Source of the DNA: Symsagittifera roscoffensis
Taxonomy: Eukaryota; Xenacoelomorpha; Acoela; Convolutidae
Reading direction: 5' to 3'
Length of the DNA: 64,000 bases
Assembly: GCF_963678635.1 (NCBI RefSeq)
Contig: NC_087068.1
Span: forward strand, 14,452,027 to 14,516,026
The notes under the pieces were generated by a model. That model made no database searches. It saw only the letters and a list, made by a program, of their open reading frames with translations, and was not told the DNA's origin. This document shows, one piece after another, positions 1 to 10,534 of this stretch. Made by a program: the position numbers and the translations under genes. Each line of letters starts with the position of its first letter. Position 1 is the first letter of the stretch.

Positions 1-3000
1 AAGGTGTGTTGTTATAGACATGTAAGGAAATGATATCTGAATTCGAATTTTTCAAATATTTTATGGATGATATTGTGATTTTGAAAAATTTGTGAATAGG
101 TTTGAATTCAAATTCTGACATATAAAATTTTTGTTTGTTTTGTTCTTTATCATATTGGTGAACTTGTTTGATTGAAAAATTATAGATATTTCCTGATAGT
201 GGTTTCAAGTGTTTTCTTTGTTGGTTAAATATCGGGTAGAATTTTGAGAAGAATGGTGGTTGTTTATTTAATCTTTGAAAAAATGTTAAGGATGTTTCTT
301 TTGTTTTTGTATATTTATCTTTGATTAATATTTTACTATTTAGTATGTTAATTGTTGGTATATACTTCGAAATAAATGGTATTCCAATGATATTATATTT
401 AATGTCAGTGATATGGAATATTTGTTTAAATGGCTTATTAAAAATTTTGCTTTGTTCCATTGTTCTGGTGGGGAGGAGAAATAATTGGATTTTTCCGTAG
501 TTTATCAATGTTGATCCTTGTGCTGTTGCTAGTTTGCTGGAGGTTTCAAGAGGTGTTAGCTTTGGGTGTAAGGTTTTTATTTCATTCCATGTGGGGATGT
601 TTATTATGTTTGATTCTGCTCCTGAATCAATTAAAAAATCTATTTCAAGGTCTGGTGGTTGAAATTCTTTATTTCTTGGGCTTTCTAAGAGAAATGGTAT
701 TGTCCAAATTTTTTCTTTGGGTTGTTCTTTTTGTATATTTTGATAAATATGGTTTGTATTCAAGCATTTTGTTTTGGTATTTTTATTGGTTTGATCTGTA
801 GTGTTAATCTCATTTGTTTCTTGCGTCGTTGGTGTGGAATTTATGGGTGTAGTGTAATAATTTTGAAGAAATTCTGATTGATTTTCATATATGTGTGATG
901 AAAAGGGTTGTTCATATATGACAGATTCATAGTCATTTTCGACTTTTATCATATTGATAGAAAGAGTGTTTTCAGTATCACTTTCTGAATCTGATGATGT
1001 ACAGTTTATTTGATTGAGTTGTAACGTATCAGTTACTGTGTCATCAATACCTGGAGGGTCTGATGTTGTTTCTGGGTTAGACTGTACTTGATTGATTTGT
1101 CTTTGATGTTTAGGTGTACTACTTCTGTGGCGATTATTAGAATTATTATAGTTATTATTATTCCGGTGTGGTGATTGGGAATAATTTCTATAACGATTAT
1201 TATAACTTGAGTGTCGATTTTGTGAATTATTTCGCGATCTGTTTTGGTAATTATTGTTTGGTCTGTTATAGTTCGATCTATTATATGAGTTATTCCTTGA
1301 TTGACTGTTCGGGTAATTCTGGTTTCGGTTGTTTGAATAACTTCTATTTCGATTATAGGAGTAGTTTCTATTCCTATTGTATGATGAATTTCGTGATTGG
1401 TTTTTTGGATAGTAGTTATCTCTTGATTGAGAATTAGATCTAGAAACAAATCGTTGTGTATTTGAATTTGATCTGGAGTAGTTATTTCGACTATTTGGTC
1501 TATTGTAGTGATTTTGTGATGAATTGTTCGTGTTTCTTCGTTCTGGTGATCTTCCTCTATAACTTGAGTAATATGGTGATTGATTTCTTGTATAATTTGT
1601 ATTGTTCGGGAGTGGTTTTCCTGAACTGTTGTTGCTGTGGACTGTTTTGTTCGGTAGATTTTGATCTTTTTTCATGTATTGATAGAATGATTTATTTGGT
1701 TCTTTATATTTTTGAGGTTTATTTTGATTGTCTTGCTGTTTTTGTCTACATTCGGAAATACTATGTCCGTATCGTCGGCAATAATTACACCATTTTTTGA
1801 AAGATGGTTTGCCTTTGAAGTTTGGGTTCTTTTCATAAATATTGAGTATTTCAGTGATTTTTTCAACGAGGTCTGTCTCTGATTCCTGTATATTATTAAT
1901 ATTAGTGGGAGTCGTTTCAATTCTGTTAACGTATTGTAGTTTCAGATTTTCCGTTTCTTCTAGTTTCATCGTGATTTCTGCTTGTTCTAATTTGTCTACT
2001 AGTTTTCGAAAATCTAAATCGGGTTCTCGAATTGAAGAAGGATGGGATGCTCTCTTTTTTATTGCTATTTTCCTTAATTGTGGTGTTAAGGTCATCATTA
2101 AGATTTCTGTCATCTTTGTGTTTTTATAGTCATGTGTATTTAATGAATATGCTTTTCGAACTAGTGTTTCGATTCGTACTGCTATTTGCTTGATGGTTTC
2201 GTTTGGTAATCTGCGAATTTCATTACATAAAACTCTTTGTTGTTGTTTGTTTCTTTCGGAGTCAAACATTTTTGAAAATTCCTGTGTAAACCTTTTCCAG
2301 TTTGATTTTTTTTCTAGAGGTAGTACTGAAAACCATTTTTGGGCTGCGCCATCTAAGGTTGTTTGTATTAACGCTGTGCGTCGATGTATCCAATTTTGAT
2401 GTAGTGGCGTATTAATTGGTTCAGGTCCAATATTTAAAATCAGGTTTGCTGTTACTGCATTTAAATAATCTTCTACAGAGTATTCAGGATCTGTTCCTGT
2501 GAAAACCATTAAAGGTTTGTTTGATGTTATTGATGATCCACCCATAAGGTATGGATTCATTGTCATTTGTAATGATTCTGCTGCATTTGGCATTTGAGAA
2601 AAATTCGAAAGTTGGTTTCTTGTTATTTCATGTTGTTGGAGATAATATGGGAGTGGTATTTCATTTTGCATTTGTGATGCTTGATACGAGTGTGCAGTCA
2701 TTGGATTTTGTTGTTGAATTGGTTGAAAAGATTGTGTATTAATTAGATTTTGTTGTTGAATTGGTTGTTGATGTTGTGCATCTATTGGTTGTGGAGAAAA
2801 ATTTCTATGATTTGTACGTGTTCTCTGTATTCCTTGTCTACGATATTCTTGAGTATTTGGTGCAAATATATCTGGTTGTAAGAAATCATCATCTGAGGAT
2901 AAATAATCCATTTGATAAGATGTCTGTTTTTTATTTTTATTTTGTTGAAAAAATGGGTAATTTTCACTGTGATCCTGTGGAGGATTTGTTTGGAAATTTA

Positions 3001-4312
3001 TTGAATTAGGTTGGGTCATTGGGTTATCCCAATTTCGAGATCTTGTATATTGGTTAAAATTTCTTTGTGGTTGGTTATATGTTTTTGATGGATGTGTATA
3101 ATTATAATTATGGTCTGCAAAGTTGTTTCTAGTGAATGTTTTGCGTGTTTTTGATGGTATTGTCATGGGTCTGTATGTTTGGTAATCCATATGTGAATAT
3201 TTAGGGGCAACCGAAGGTTTAACGGTTGATTGTAAGGTTACCTGTGTTTGTGAAGGATTTGTATTTCTTGGTGTTGTTAAATTTGGGCGTATTGGTGAAA
3301 TACTTTGTTGTGTAGTTGTTGTGTGTACAATTTCTTCATTTATGAAGTGTGATGGTGTCTGGATATCTTGTTGAGTAAGATTCCTAGTTCCATTGAGGTT
3401 TTCATTGTGTATAACTGTAGAGTTTAAACTATTATTTTGTGTATCGGGCAAAAATGTATTATAGTTTAATGGTGTTGCATCAATGGTTAATGGTATTACT
3501 TTTACATAATCTCTTATGTAAGATATCGTACTTATTGCTTGACTTGAGATTGATTGTGGGAAGCTTATAAATGCGGGATGAGACCATTCGGGGTCCCAAA
3601 CATAATCTGATTGTTCTGTGATAGCGGTATCATCGTTCGAGTTTTGGGGTCTAAAATTTTTTCTTGCTTGTGCAATTAAATCAATATTGTGTGTGAAATA
3701 ATCTATTATGAACCATGCCAAAATTTTTTGTAGATCGTGTTTTGTATGTTGTGAAACGTCGTCTTTCGTGAAATTTTCTTTAATGATGTTTAAATAACTA
3801 GAGAGTAGTGTGATTTCATGTCGTACTCTTAAATGTTTAGATGTTTCTGTCGGTGAGACATTTGTTATTGGGATTTCGTTTTCTAATATCGAAATATAAC
3901 TATATATTATTGCGAAAACTTCATTGGTGAATATGGAGTTTGCTCTTTGTGAGTTATGATATTGGATGCTTTTTATATATTCTGAAAAAACTTTTGAAAA
4001 TTCTAAATCAAGATCGTCTGTTTGAATTGTATATTTTCTATTATTATGGTTTGGTGAGGTGAATTCTATGGAGTAGATTCCATACTGTTGTGTTATGTTG
4101 CATATATCTTTTAAGTAGTGGTCTATGATTTGTCTTTTGATTTTTACATCTGGGAACTCTGTTTTACATGGACTAATTCCGGGTTCAAATAAATTTACGA
4201 GTAAATTTTGACAAAATATGTGTTGTCCTCTATCAGTATCTGCGTCTACTATAAAAGGAAAGATTTCATCATCATCTGGACTTTCTTCACCTGGAGTGTG
4301 CGTTGAGCTCAT
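1..4312 (-). CDS. gag-pol: Gag-protease polyprotein of LTR retrotransposon (C-terminally cut by window edge)
   Basis: From an ATG at 4312 the minus strand is open for 1,437 codons to the window edge without a stop. Residues 1-about 590 are an unrecognised, Gln/Asn/Thr/Pro-rich region. From about residue 600 a retrotransposon Gag domain follows, beginning near V-F-T-G-T-D-P-E and containing the typical A-Q-K-W-F stretch. A zinc knuckle C-x2-C-x4-H-x4-C starts at Cys842 and should bind RNA for packaging. An Asn/Ser/Arg/Tyr-rich low-complexity tract comes next. An aspartic protease motif L-I-D-S-G-A has its catalytic Asp at about 1229 (codon at 628-626). The reading frame is A-rich and unbroken, so the copy is either young or under selection. 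The N-terminal half is long for a Gag of this class. The first 26 nt overlap the small upstream ORF in another frame. Confidence 0.85.
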   Translation of the reverse strand, partial: MSSTHTPGEESPDDDEIFPFIVDADTDRGQHIFCQNLLVNLFEPGISPCKTEFPDVKIKRQIIDHYLKDICNITQQYGIYSIEFTSPNHNNRKYTIQTDDLDLEFSKVFSEYIKSIQYHNSQRANSIFTNEVFAIIYSYISILENEIPITNVSPTETSKHLRVRHEITLLSSYLNIIKENFTKDDVSQHTKHDLQKILAWFIIDYFTHNIDLIAQARKNFRPQNSNDDTAITEQSDYVWDPEWSHPAFISFPQSISSQAISTISYIRDYVKVIPLTIDATPLNYNTFLPDTQNNSLNSTVIHNENLNGTRNLTQQDIQTPSHFINEEIVHTTTTQQSISPIRPNLTTPRNTNPSQTQVTLQSTVKPSVAPKYSHMDYQTYRPMTIPSKTRKTFTRNNFADHNYNYTHPSKTYNQPQRNFNQYTRSRNWDNPMTQPNSINFQTNPPQDHSENYPFFQQNKNKKQTSYQMDYLSSDDDFLQPDIFAPNTQEYRRQGIQRTRTNHRNFSPQPIDAQHQQPIQQQNLINTQSFQPIQQQNPMTAHSYQASQMQNEIPLPYYLQQHEITRNQLSNFSQMPNAAESLQMTMNPYLMGGSSITSNKPLMVFTGTDPEYSVEDYLNAVTANLILNIGPEPINTPLHQNWIHRRTALIQTTLDGAAQKWFSVLPLEKKSNWKRFTQEFSKMFDSERNKQQQRVLCNEIRRLPNETIKQIAVRIETLVRKAYSLNTHDYKNTKMTEILMMTLTPQLRKIAIKKRASHPSSIREPDLDFRKLVDKLEQAEITMKLEETENLKLQYVNRIETTPTNINNIQESETDLVEKITEILNIYEKNPNFKGKPSFKKWCNYCRRYGHSISECRQKQQDNQNKPQKYKEPNKSFYQYMKKDQNLPNKTVHSNNSSGKPLPNNTNYTRNQSPYYSSYRGRSPERRNTNNSSQNHYNRPNSRNNYSRSNSNTQRFVSRSNSQSRDNYYPKNQSRNSSYNRNRNYSYNRNRSYSNNRNQNYPNSQSRNNSYNRSNYNRPNNNYQNRSRNNSQNRHSSYNNRYRNYSQSPHRNNNNYNNSNNRHRSSTPKHQRQINQVQSNPETTSDPPGIDDTVTDTLQLNQINCTSSDSESDTENTLSINMIKVENDYESVIYEQPFSSHIYENQSEFLQNYYTTPINSTPTTQETNEINTTDQTNKNTKTKCLNTNHIYQNIQKEQPKEKIWTIPFLLESPRNKEFQPPDLEIDFLIDSGAESNIINIPTWNEIKTLHPKLTPLETSSKLATAQGSTLINYGKIQLFLLPTRTMEQSKIFNKPFKQIFHITDIKYNIIGIPFISKYIPTINILNSKILIKDKYTKTKETSLTFFQRLNKQPPFFSKFYPIFNQQRKHLKPLSGNIYNFSIKQVHQYDKEQNKQKFYMSEFEFKPIHKFFKITISSIKYLKNSNSDIISLHVYNNTP

Positions 4313-4754
4313 TTTTTCGTTCGATGACTGTTAATATGTAATTATTAATGTGTCTAATTGGTTGATTCCAATTGTATAAATGTACTGGTTTGTGTTTATA
4401 CTGCTTTTTTATTCTTCTTTTTCCTCTTTTTGATGAATTTGAAGTTGTTTCTGAGTCAGAAAAATATAATTGATCGTGAAGTGGGTAATTTTTATCTATT
4501 GATTCTTTTAGTTTGTAAAGTTCGTCTAAACTGTTGGTTTCTGATTCTGAAAATGCGTTTCGATTTTTTGAAAATCTTTTTCGTGTTATTTGTCTTTGTT
4601 TCGTTATTATTTTTCTTTTTAGTGTTTGTCGTTTTGTTCGAATGTATCCAACTGTTTGTGTATGAGGTGTGATTACAAGGTCGTATTTTTTGTTATCTAT
4701 TTCACAATTGTGTAAAACGATTGTTTGTTTATTTCCTAGGTTTTTAAATGACAT
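4287..4754 (-). CDS. Small basic protein upstream of gag, function unknown
   Basis: This is a 155-residue ORF with a real ATG at 4754. It ends 26 nt inside the gag ORF in a different frame. It is rich in Lys and Arg, with clusters near residues 40-66 and 108-120, plus a short acidic/Ser stretch around residues 95-107. No signal peptide, membrane segment or known domain is visible. The overlap with the gag ATG would suit termination-reinitiation or leaky scanning. It could be an accessory nucleic-acid-binding protein of the retroelement, or the first exon of a spliced Gag. I do not recognise it. Confidence 0.5.
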   Translation of the reverse strand: MSFKNLGNKQTIVLHNCEIDNKKYDLVITPHTQTVGYIRTKRQTLKRKIITKQRQITRKRFSKNRNAFSESETNSLDELYKLKESIDKNYPLHDQLYFSDSETTSNSSKRGKRRIKKQYKHKPVHLYNWNQPIRHINNYILTVIERKNELNAHSR

Positions 4755-5271
4755 AAGGTTTAGAATGACGGATGCAAAAGGTTGTTAAATGGTTTCTATT
4801 TTCTTAAACTGTTAGTTCTTACGATTTTTTGGTTAGCTTAACCTGGGTCTGTTTGTTCAGGGTTGGAGAGAAAAGTATATCGATTCCGAAGAATGATTCT
4901 TTACTTTCTCGTGGCTAGTATAAGTTAAGGTGTTAACTTACTTAATCTTACTTAGGGGTAGTGATTGTGTTCAAGGGTTGGAGAATAGTAAATCGATCCA
5001 CAAGGTTCAGGTATAATTAGAACGCGAGTAGTTCGTTAGATACTATTTTAAACTTACTAAGTCTAAGATTTATCCTGGGTCTGGTAAGAGGGGGGGTCAA
5101 GTGAAGGATGAATAACCGAAGTTCTTCACTGTTTATCCTAATTTGAATGATTAGTTTTGTTTAAAAATTTCTATTAGTCTTAGGTCTTTAGAAAGGGTTG
5201 GGTAGTGAATCGACGTTTGAGGTCGTTAGACACTAATTAAGTGGGTGGGGGAGAACAAAGTTGTTCTGTTT

Positions 5272-5356
5272 GATCCAAGGATAAGCCTTGATGATCAAAT
5301 TTGAAATTTAATTAAGTAGAAAATGATTTAAGATCCAAGGATAAGCCTTGATGATC
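5272..5356. repeat. Two direct copies of a 25-bp hairpin-like motif, 60 bp apart
   Basis: The sequence gatccaaggataagccttg and the bases after it occur at 5272-5296 and again at 5332-5356. Each copy contains AAGG and CCTT arms that can pair. They lie in the leader of the LTR element. Confidence 0.75.
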
Positions 5357-5687
5357 TGGTTTTAAAATTAAGTGAATTTAAGTTTTAATAAAATTTTAAA
5401 TGTGTGTAAAGGAAAAATTTAGTGTTTTGATGATATTAGTGGGTTTATGATTGCTGTTATGTTTTAGGTGATGGAGCTGGAACAACAGGATGATTTATGA
5501 TTACTAACCATTTATTGTCATGCTACTAATTTTTATTTTTTATTTTTCAATAAATATTTTTCAAACATGTTTTGTATATTACTGCAGAATTTTAGGAAAA
5601 CGATCTTAGATCTTTTTATCAATCGTTATTGTATATTAATAATTTTGTTTAGCGCCTGAAATGATTTTGAAGATTAACTTCAAGGTT

Positions 5688-5921
5688 TTATGTTTGCAAA
5701 TGAAAATCTAAATTCATTGCCAGTAGTATTCTAAATATAAAAGTTTGTTCTGGTTTTTGCCTAACTATCATATAACTATACGGCAAGTTTCTACTTTGTC
5801 GTATGTCGTCTTTGGTTCGAGGTCTTCTTCCAATTCCGGGTAGTTCTGTTATGGTTCGGAATATTGGCTCTGATCTATTGAGTCGGAGAGACATTTCAAT
5901 TAAATTATTGTCGTATAACAT
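5688..5921 (-). CDS. 77-codon ORF in LTR-element leader, unknown
   Basis: This minus-strand ORF begins with ATG at 5921, just downstream of the LTR and primer-site candidates in the element's direction. The product is basic and Arg/Leu-rich, with no recognisable domain, signal peptide or metal-binding motif. It could be an upstream ORF affecting translation of the long leader, a first exon joined by splicing to later ORFs, or chance. An ORF of this length in AT-rich sequence has little statistical weight by itself. Confidence 0.25.
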   Translation of the reverse strand: MLYDNNLIEMSLRLNRSEPIFRTITELPGIGRRPRTKDDIRQSRNLPYSYMIVRQKPEQTFIFRILLAMNLDFHLQT

Positions 5922-5988
5922 TTTGTAAATGTTTTTGTCTAATTTCTAATCTATTTTGGTTAATTCTAATCTAGTAAGGTCTTGTTCG

Positions 5989-6006
5989 AGACTTATGGTC
6001 GCACCA
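5989..6006 (-). promoter_or_regulatory. Candidate primer-binding site of LTR element
   Basis: On the minus strand the sequence TGGTGCGACCATAAGTCT begins with TGG, the complement of a tRNA 3'-CCA end. It lies two bases inside the candidate LTR. I could not assign the tRNA species. Confidence 0.35.
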
Positions 6007-6008
6007 GA

Positions 6009-6308
6009 TGAGTTATGACCGAGTTGGTTAACTCATAGAGTAATTTCGGATAGGGTACACCGTCTGCTCGTCACGCTATCTTATTTTCGGCCGGATAGAT
6101 TCGTGCAACTTCTTAGTCTAATACCGATCCTAATCTTACTCTTATACTATCTAGTCTCAGGTTGTTTAACTAGTCTCTGCTAGGCTCAATAGATCTAGGG
6201 TATACTGGTTTATTGCGGTTGCTGAAGTGCTCGGGAGAGTCCAACTAATTTCTAAGTTAAATTCAAATCTCTCTGGTGCTGAAATTACAAGTAACTTCAG
6301 CACTTACA
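6009..6308 (-). repeat. Candidate 5' LTR (300 bp)
   Basis: On the minus strand this runs from TGTAAGTGCTGAAG to CATAACTCA, so it has TG...CA ends, and it is followed by a primer-site candidate. It contains AATAAA and a TATA-like AGTATAAGA on the element strand. The partner LTR lies outside the window, so the borders rest on these signals only. Confidence 0.35.
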
Positions 6309-6417
6309 AATAAGTGGGTTGTTAGTTAGATGGATCATGATTGGTTAATATTAAATACTTTACATTGGTAAAACATTTAATTTATCCAATCATAAAATGT
6401 AGTTTAGATCAGGTTCC

Positions 6418-6534
6418 ATGATATAAAAGAATTCCATCAAAAATGGCTAGTTAAAAAGTCGAAATTTGTCTGAAGAAAAAAAAACCCACCCCGAGCACAA
6501 ATATTCCGTTACTTTCGTATCGAAAGTCGGAACA
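6418..6534 (+). repeat. Truncated 3' end of the 551-bp repeat family
   Basis: This stretch matches the last 115 bp or so of the repeat unit that forms the large array, from the gatataaaa region to the terminal cgaaagtcggaaca. The upstream part is missing, so it is a 5'-truncated dispersed copy. Confidence 0.85.
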
Positions 6535-8191
6535 ATAAGGAGTTAAGCTTTTTCTAGAAAACAGAAAGTTCTTGGACAGTTGGCAAATTTATATTCGCAG
6601 CTGGTACTAACCCAACTACCATATTTATATATAATATATACATTCCATTTTATTTTTTATCGACTTAGTCCACATATGGGCATCTGAAGTTGAACGATTA
6701 ATCTAGTGTCTGTTTTGATGACTCGCATATTAAATGTTTGTTTTATCATTATTAAATAATCAATTTACAAATGCCTTGAAAAATTTTCCACAAAACATGT
6801 TTCGGAAAACATGACAAAAAAGTTTCAAAAAACATAAAATTTCTTTAATGTAGAATATACTTTCCGTGATATTAAACTATTTTTACTCCCAACAATTTTC
6901 GAGATTTAAAAGCAAAACATTGCGCGCAAGATCATAAAATCAAAAAAAAACGACATGGAGTGGGAGAAAAAGAGTTTTGAGTGTTTTACTCAATTCTCAA
7001 ATTTGAACCACTTGAAGTCCATCACCCCGCATCAGATTATGTAAGAGTTCATCAGATCCTTCGTTTATGATTCCAGCCATTCTCGTGGAATTGGAAGAGG
7101 AGGAACGAGTCAGGCAACTGCGACTCGTCAGGATTCTTTATATTCTGCTGTTTGCATTGAGTTTGAACATATAACTAAATTTCACGATTATACTTTATTT
7201 TACTACACAACGTTATTTCAACAATCACTGGAGTAATGATTAATGCCGAACATCTCACAAGCGAATGAACTAACAAACAGTAAATTTACAAAGGGTTTAA
7301 GCTACTGATGTAAGAAAAGTCAACAAGCAGTTTTTTGGAAAGGCTGTTCCGCTAAAAGCCCTGCGGGTTCGCGTAACACCTACTTTAAGGCTACAAATTC
7401 ATTCGTTCGCAAGTTGCTCCAGTCACTTCAAATCAAATTAAGTTAACTTGAAATCTATCAAAGTAAAAAAGAAAAATAGTTCCATTTTGTTTTACTGTGT
7501 GAGCGTTGCAAAACCTCGGCTGTGTTAGTCAGTTTGCGTTACATTTTACATCTCTTGGCAAAATATATTTATTGTTCACAATCATAAGACGAGATCAGAA
7601 GCCACTTTGGTGTGGAACGTCGAGAATGTAAAAAAAATGAAGGATCATTTTGAACGATCCTAAAATTTCACGCTTTATCATCGATTCATCAAAAAATTTG
7701 CTAAATTCAAGGCGCGTTTTAAAAACTCCTTACATACCACTTATGAAAGCTTCATTTCGAATAGAAAAAACACATTCTTAAAATGTGTAGAAAAACGACT
7801 TTACTTTTTCTGTTTGTGGGAGACGCGAACCTGATCACTCAGATCGTGAGTGCAGGACAGATAATTTATCTTTAACTGCATTGCCTGTCATCGTCTTTTA
7901 TCATCTTACTCTAGATCATTGTCTTTTTTGGAAACTTTACTGAGAAAAAAAGAATAGAAACATTAGAATGAAGACTAAGAAAGTTGATCAAATCTGGTCG
8001 CCTGGCTTGTGGGACCAAATCATATAGGTCGAGCTGTGGGTCAAAAATCAAACGCAATCGAACTTTTTCAAACGATAACTCGTACTCTTTTTCTTTGACT
8101 TCTGCTTTTTCCGGAAAAATAATTTCCCCGAGAATTCGTTTTTACATCTTTTCTCTAGCTTGGTAAAAAACCAATTCAGATAGAAAAAACC
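6535..8191. other. No gene recognised
   Basis: AT-rich sequence with scattered short ORFs. None has an ATG, a length or a composition that stands out. A slightly GC-richer patch near 7060-7130 could be read as coding, but it has no convincing splice sites or known motif. It is probably intron or intergenic. Confidence 0.4.
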
Positions 8192-10465
8192 CAGGTTGGC
8201 AGACACCGATACATGCAACACCGGCCACCAATAGCGTATTTTTTTTCATGATAGATATCACATTATTTCTGGGCCCATGAGAACGATTAGTAAATTCAAA
8301 TTGACGAATTGAATTACATCCCCTAGCCATTAGAGAATTATGAAAAACAATCTGTAAAACCGCACAGTTTTACTAATCCTGATTAATTGTTTTGACTACA
8401 GAAAATGGAGGGGAACTTTGTATTTGGGTTTTTTTGTTGTTTCCCCGCATTTCAGGTACCTTGAAATAGTATCGAAATGGTTCAAGTGATATATCATGTC
8501 ATGTTTCGAATGACATTGAAAAAATTTCAAAAGGTTGTCCAAGTTTTGAGAAAGACAGGTTCAAATTTCAGATTTTTAGTCTAGATTAGAGCAAACAAAG
8601 TGAGCTAGTTGGCCTAAAGTAGCATAGTATCCTTTAAATTGAGCCATAAAAACTTGGTCTTAAGTGTGAAGAATTAGTTTTTTGTTTTTCAGCGCTATTT
8701 TGGGAATCATGTATTTCGAAAACTGAAAAAAGTTCTTTTCGATTCTATTTATGATTTTTTGGCTACTTTTTGGAAAACTGTTGTCTATTTTGGCTACTTT
8801 CCTATGATTGTCGAGTATGCCTAAGTTCTAATTTTTCGTTCTCAACTTTTTATCACAGCACGCGGAAAAAACGACACTAATTTGAAAAAATATATATATA
8901 TTTTTTTTATAATTTTTAAGATTATGGTCGCACATGCTGTGATACACGCAAAAAACAAGCTATCCTTGTTTTCTGCTTGTCACTTGTGGTTGCATTTACA
9001 TACAGTTGAGCACTTAAAAAGTATCTGTAATAGTTTTTCTATATGTAAATAGTTAAATAAACCATTTAAGTCTTTTTTCAATGTTAATTTCTGAAAATTC
9101 CAAAACCTCTCTTTTGTATATCACCCTGAGAGAGATCATTTACAGGATCTGAGCTCTGCAAGTCGTGAGTCTAGTTGGAAAAAGTTTTACAGCAATTTTT
9201 TCAAAAAACTTAATGTTAGCAGAGATCCAAAACACGCTACAGCATGAATCGAAATCTGGCGTGCGGTGCGTATTGGTTCCCTTGGTTCCCATAACAATGG
9301 TCGAGAGATATAGCACGAGTCTTCGGTACATTAAAATCTAGGTTTCAAGTCCCCGGCGGAGGTTCTTTTTCTGTAGAATATGGCTTTCATCTTTGGTAAA
9401 AATTGGCTATTGTTTGTATTGTTGATTTTTGTAAATACGAGTGAAACAGCCTCTACGAAAGCCTGTAATTATTCGAGGCATCATTTTTCTTCTAATTTAA
9501 GCAAATGGTTTGGTATAATTGATAATGGTTTTGTATTTTTTTGTTCACCTACTCTGACTCTTATAAATTACAAAATTTATACAAGGTTTTTGGCTCCAAT
9601 TTTTGAAGGAAAAGATTTTGCTGGCAACCAAGTTGCGAAATTGAGAAATTTTTGGCTGAGTTGCCAATAAGTGAATAATTTTTTTGCTTTTTAAAATTTT
9701 TAACGGTGTTGGCAAGTTTTACTCAAGTTCGTGCCTCGCAAATCCACCTCAAATGAATGACGACTGAACGTGAAAAAAAGTATTCGAAAATCAACCACAT
9801 AAATAATACTGCTATGACGCTTTTGTAGATATGAAGAAGGTTTTTGACACAGTTAACCATAAAGGACACTCTTGCCAAGAAGCTGCAGATTTTATGTTTC
9901 TGTGGAAAGTTTGCTAATTTGTTTAAGAAATACTTCGAAAATCAAAAACAATTTGTTTAAATGAACCATTAATTGCCTAATTCCAAAAAAAACTTTGCGT
10001 TGGCTCTAAGGCTCCATTTAAGCGCCTTTTTATGGTTTCTTTATTTTTCAAATGATCTACTGGATCACTTACACCAAAGTGAAATAACACTTTTTGTGGA
10101 CAATACAATAATGATAGACAGCAATCCACAAACATTCGTAAGAGCAAGTTTTCACAGCGAGCTTTTAAAAATAGATGAATGGTTCAGAGCCAAAAAACTG
10201 ACTACTATTAACGGAGAGTCTAAGAAGGTGGAATTTGGAAAAAATGCAGTGAGAAAATTTTAATTTGGGAGATAATTTAATTTCCCTCAGGAACAGTTTG
10301 AAATTTTTTGGGTATTTTGACAGACAGAAACTGAATTTCAATGATCATGAAAATAATGTATGCCTCAGAATAGTCAATTCTACCGGAGTTATATATTGCT
10401 CTTAGAATTTCTTTCTAAAACTTTCCTAATCCATTTTTATAAAAGAAATTTAGTGACACTGGTTG
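8192..10465. repeat. Tandem segmental duplication, copy 1 (about 2.3 kb)
   Basis: This block is repeated almost base for base at 10535-12805, with only scattered substitutions and small indels, such as the TA run near 8890 versus 11231. It contains a dead reverse-transcriptase fragment at 9816-10263. It also contains a 96-codon ORF at 9380-9670 with a signal-peptide-like N-terminus, whose counterpart at 11719-12009 differs at two residues. That ORF's conservation is explained by the recent duplication, so I do not call it a gene. Confidence 0.9.
9816..10263 (+). pseudogene. Decayed non-LTR reverse transcriptase fragment
   Basis: Translation from 9816 gives DAFVDMKKVFDTVNH, which matches RT motif A of Jockey/CR1-like elements. 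It is soon stopped and frame-shifted. The ORF at 9973-10263 continues with a region like the YADD motif, in which SEITLFVDNT stands where F/YADDT is expected, then the Asp/Glu-x-Trp-Phe and thumb-like region. The second catalytic Asp is replaced (V-D-N), so the fragment cannot be active. No ends of the parent element are visible. Confidence 0.7.
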
Positions 10466-10533
10466 GCAGACACCGATACATGCAACACCGGCCACCAATA
10501 GCGTATTTTTTTTCATGATAGATATCAAAAACC
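10464..10533. repeat. Extra 70-bp partial copy at the duplication junction
   Basis: The start of the duplicated block, from ggcagacaccgatacatg to gatagatatca, occurs a third time between the two large copies. It joins the end of copy 1 (gacactggtt) to the start of copy 2. This records either two unequal exchanges or a slippage at the junction. Confidence 0.85.
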
Positions 10534-10534
10534 C

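Larger units (their letters stand above)
4755..5988 (-). other. Leader of the LTR element, with diverged internal repeats
   Basis: This lies between the primer-site candidate and the first ORF next to gag. It holds three diverged copies of a block starting gggttgg and followed by a tcgat-containing stretch, near 4861, 4975 and 5196, and two copies of cctgggtctg at about 4850 and 5075. It also holds a 25-bp direct repeat and one 77-codon ORF, listed separately. The leader is long for a retrotransposon, and repeated structured elements could serve packaging or translation. That role is inference. Confidence 0.4.
1..6308 (-). mobile_element. LTR retrotransposon, 5' part (runs off left edge)
   Basis: This is a minus-strand retroelement read from a candidate 5' LTR near 6308 towards base 1. 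In order it shows a TG...CA-bounded LTR candidate, a primer-binding-site candidate, a leader of about 1.2 kb with two small ORFs, and a very long Gag-protease frame containing a CCHC knuckle and a D-S-G-A protease motif. Reverse transcriptase, integrase and the 3' LTR would lie outside the window. The gene order suits Ty3/gypsy-type elements, but the family cannot be settled without the polymerase. The coding strand is strongly A-rich. Confidence 0.8.

Noticed and set aside
1168-3009. Plus- and minus-strand frames within the first 4.3 kb
   Set aside because: All are shadows of the single long gag-protease frame, which carries the zinc knuckle and protease motifs.
8142-8330. Short minus-strand ORF with a hydrophobic end (repeated at 10415-10672)
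   Set aside because: Too short, no donor site in a fitting place, and multiplied by the duplication.
9380-9670. 96-codon ORF with signal-peptide-like start, present in two copies (also 11719-12009)
   Set aside because: Its conservation is fully explained by the recent tandem duplication; no domain, and no splice or codon evidence.
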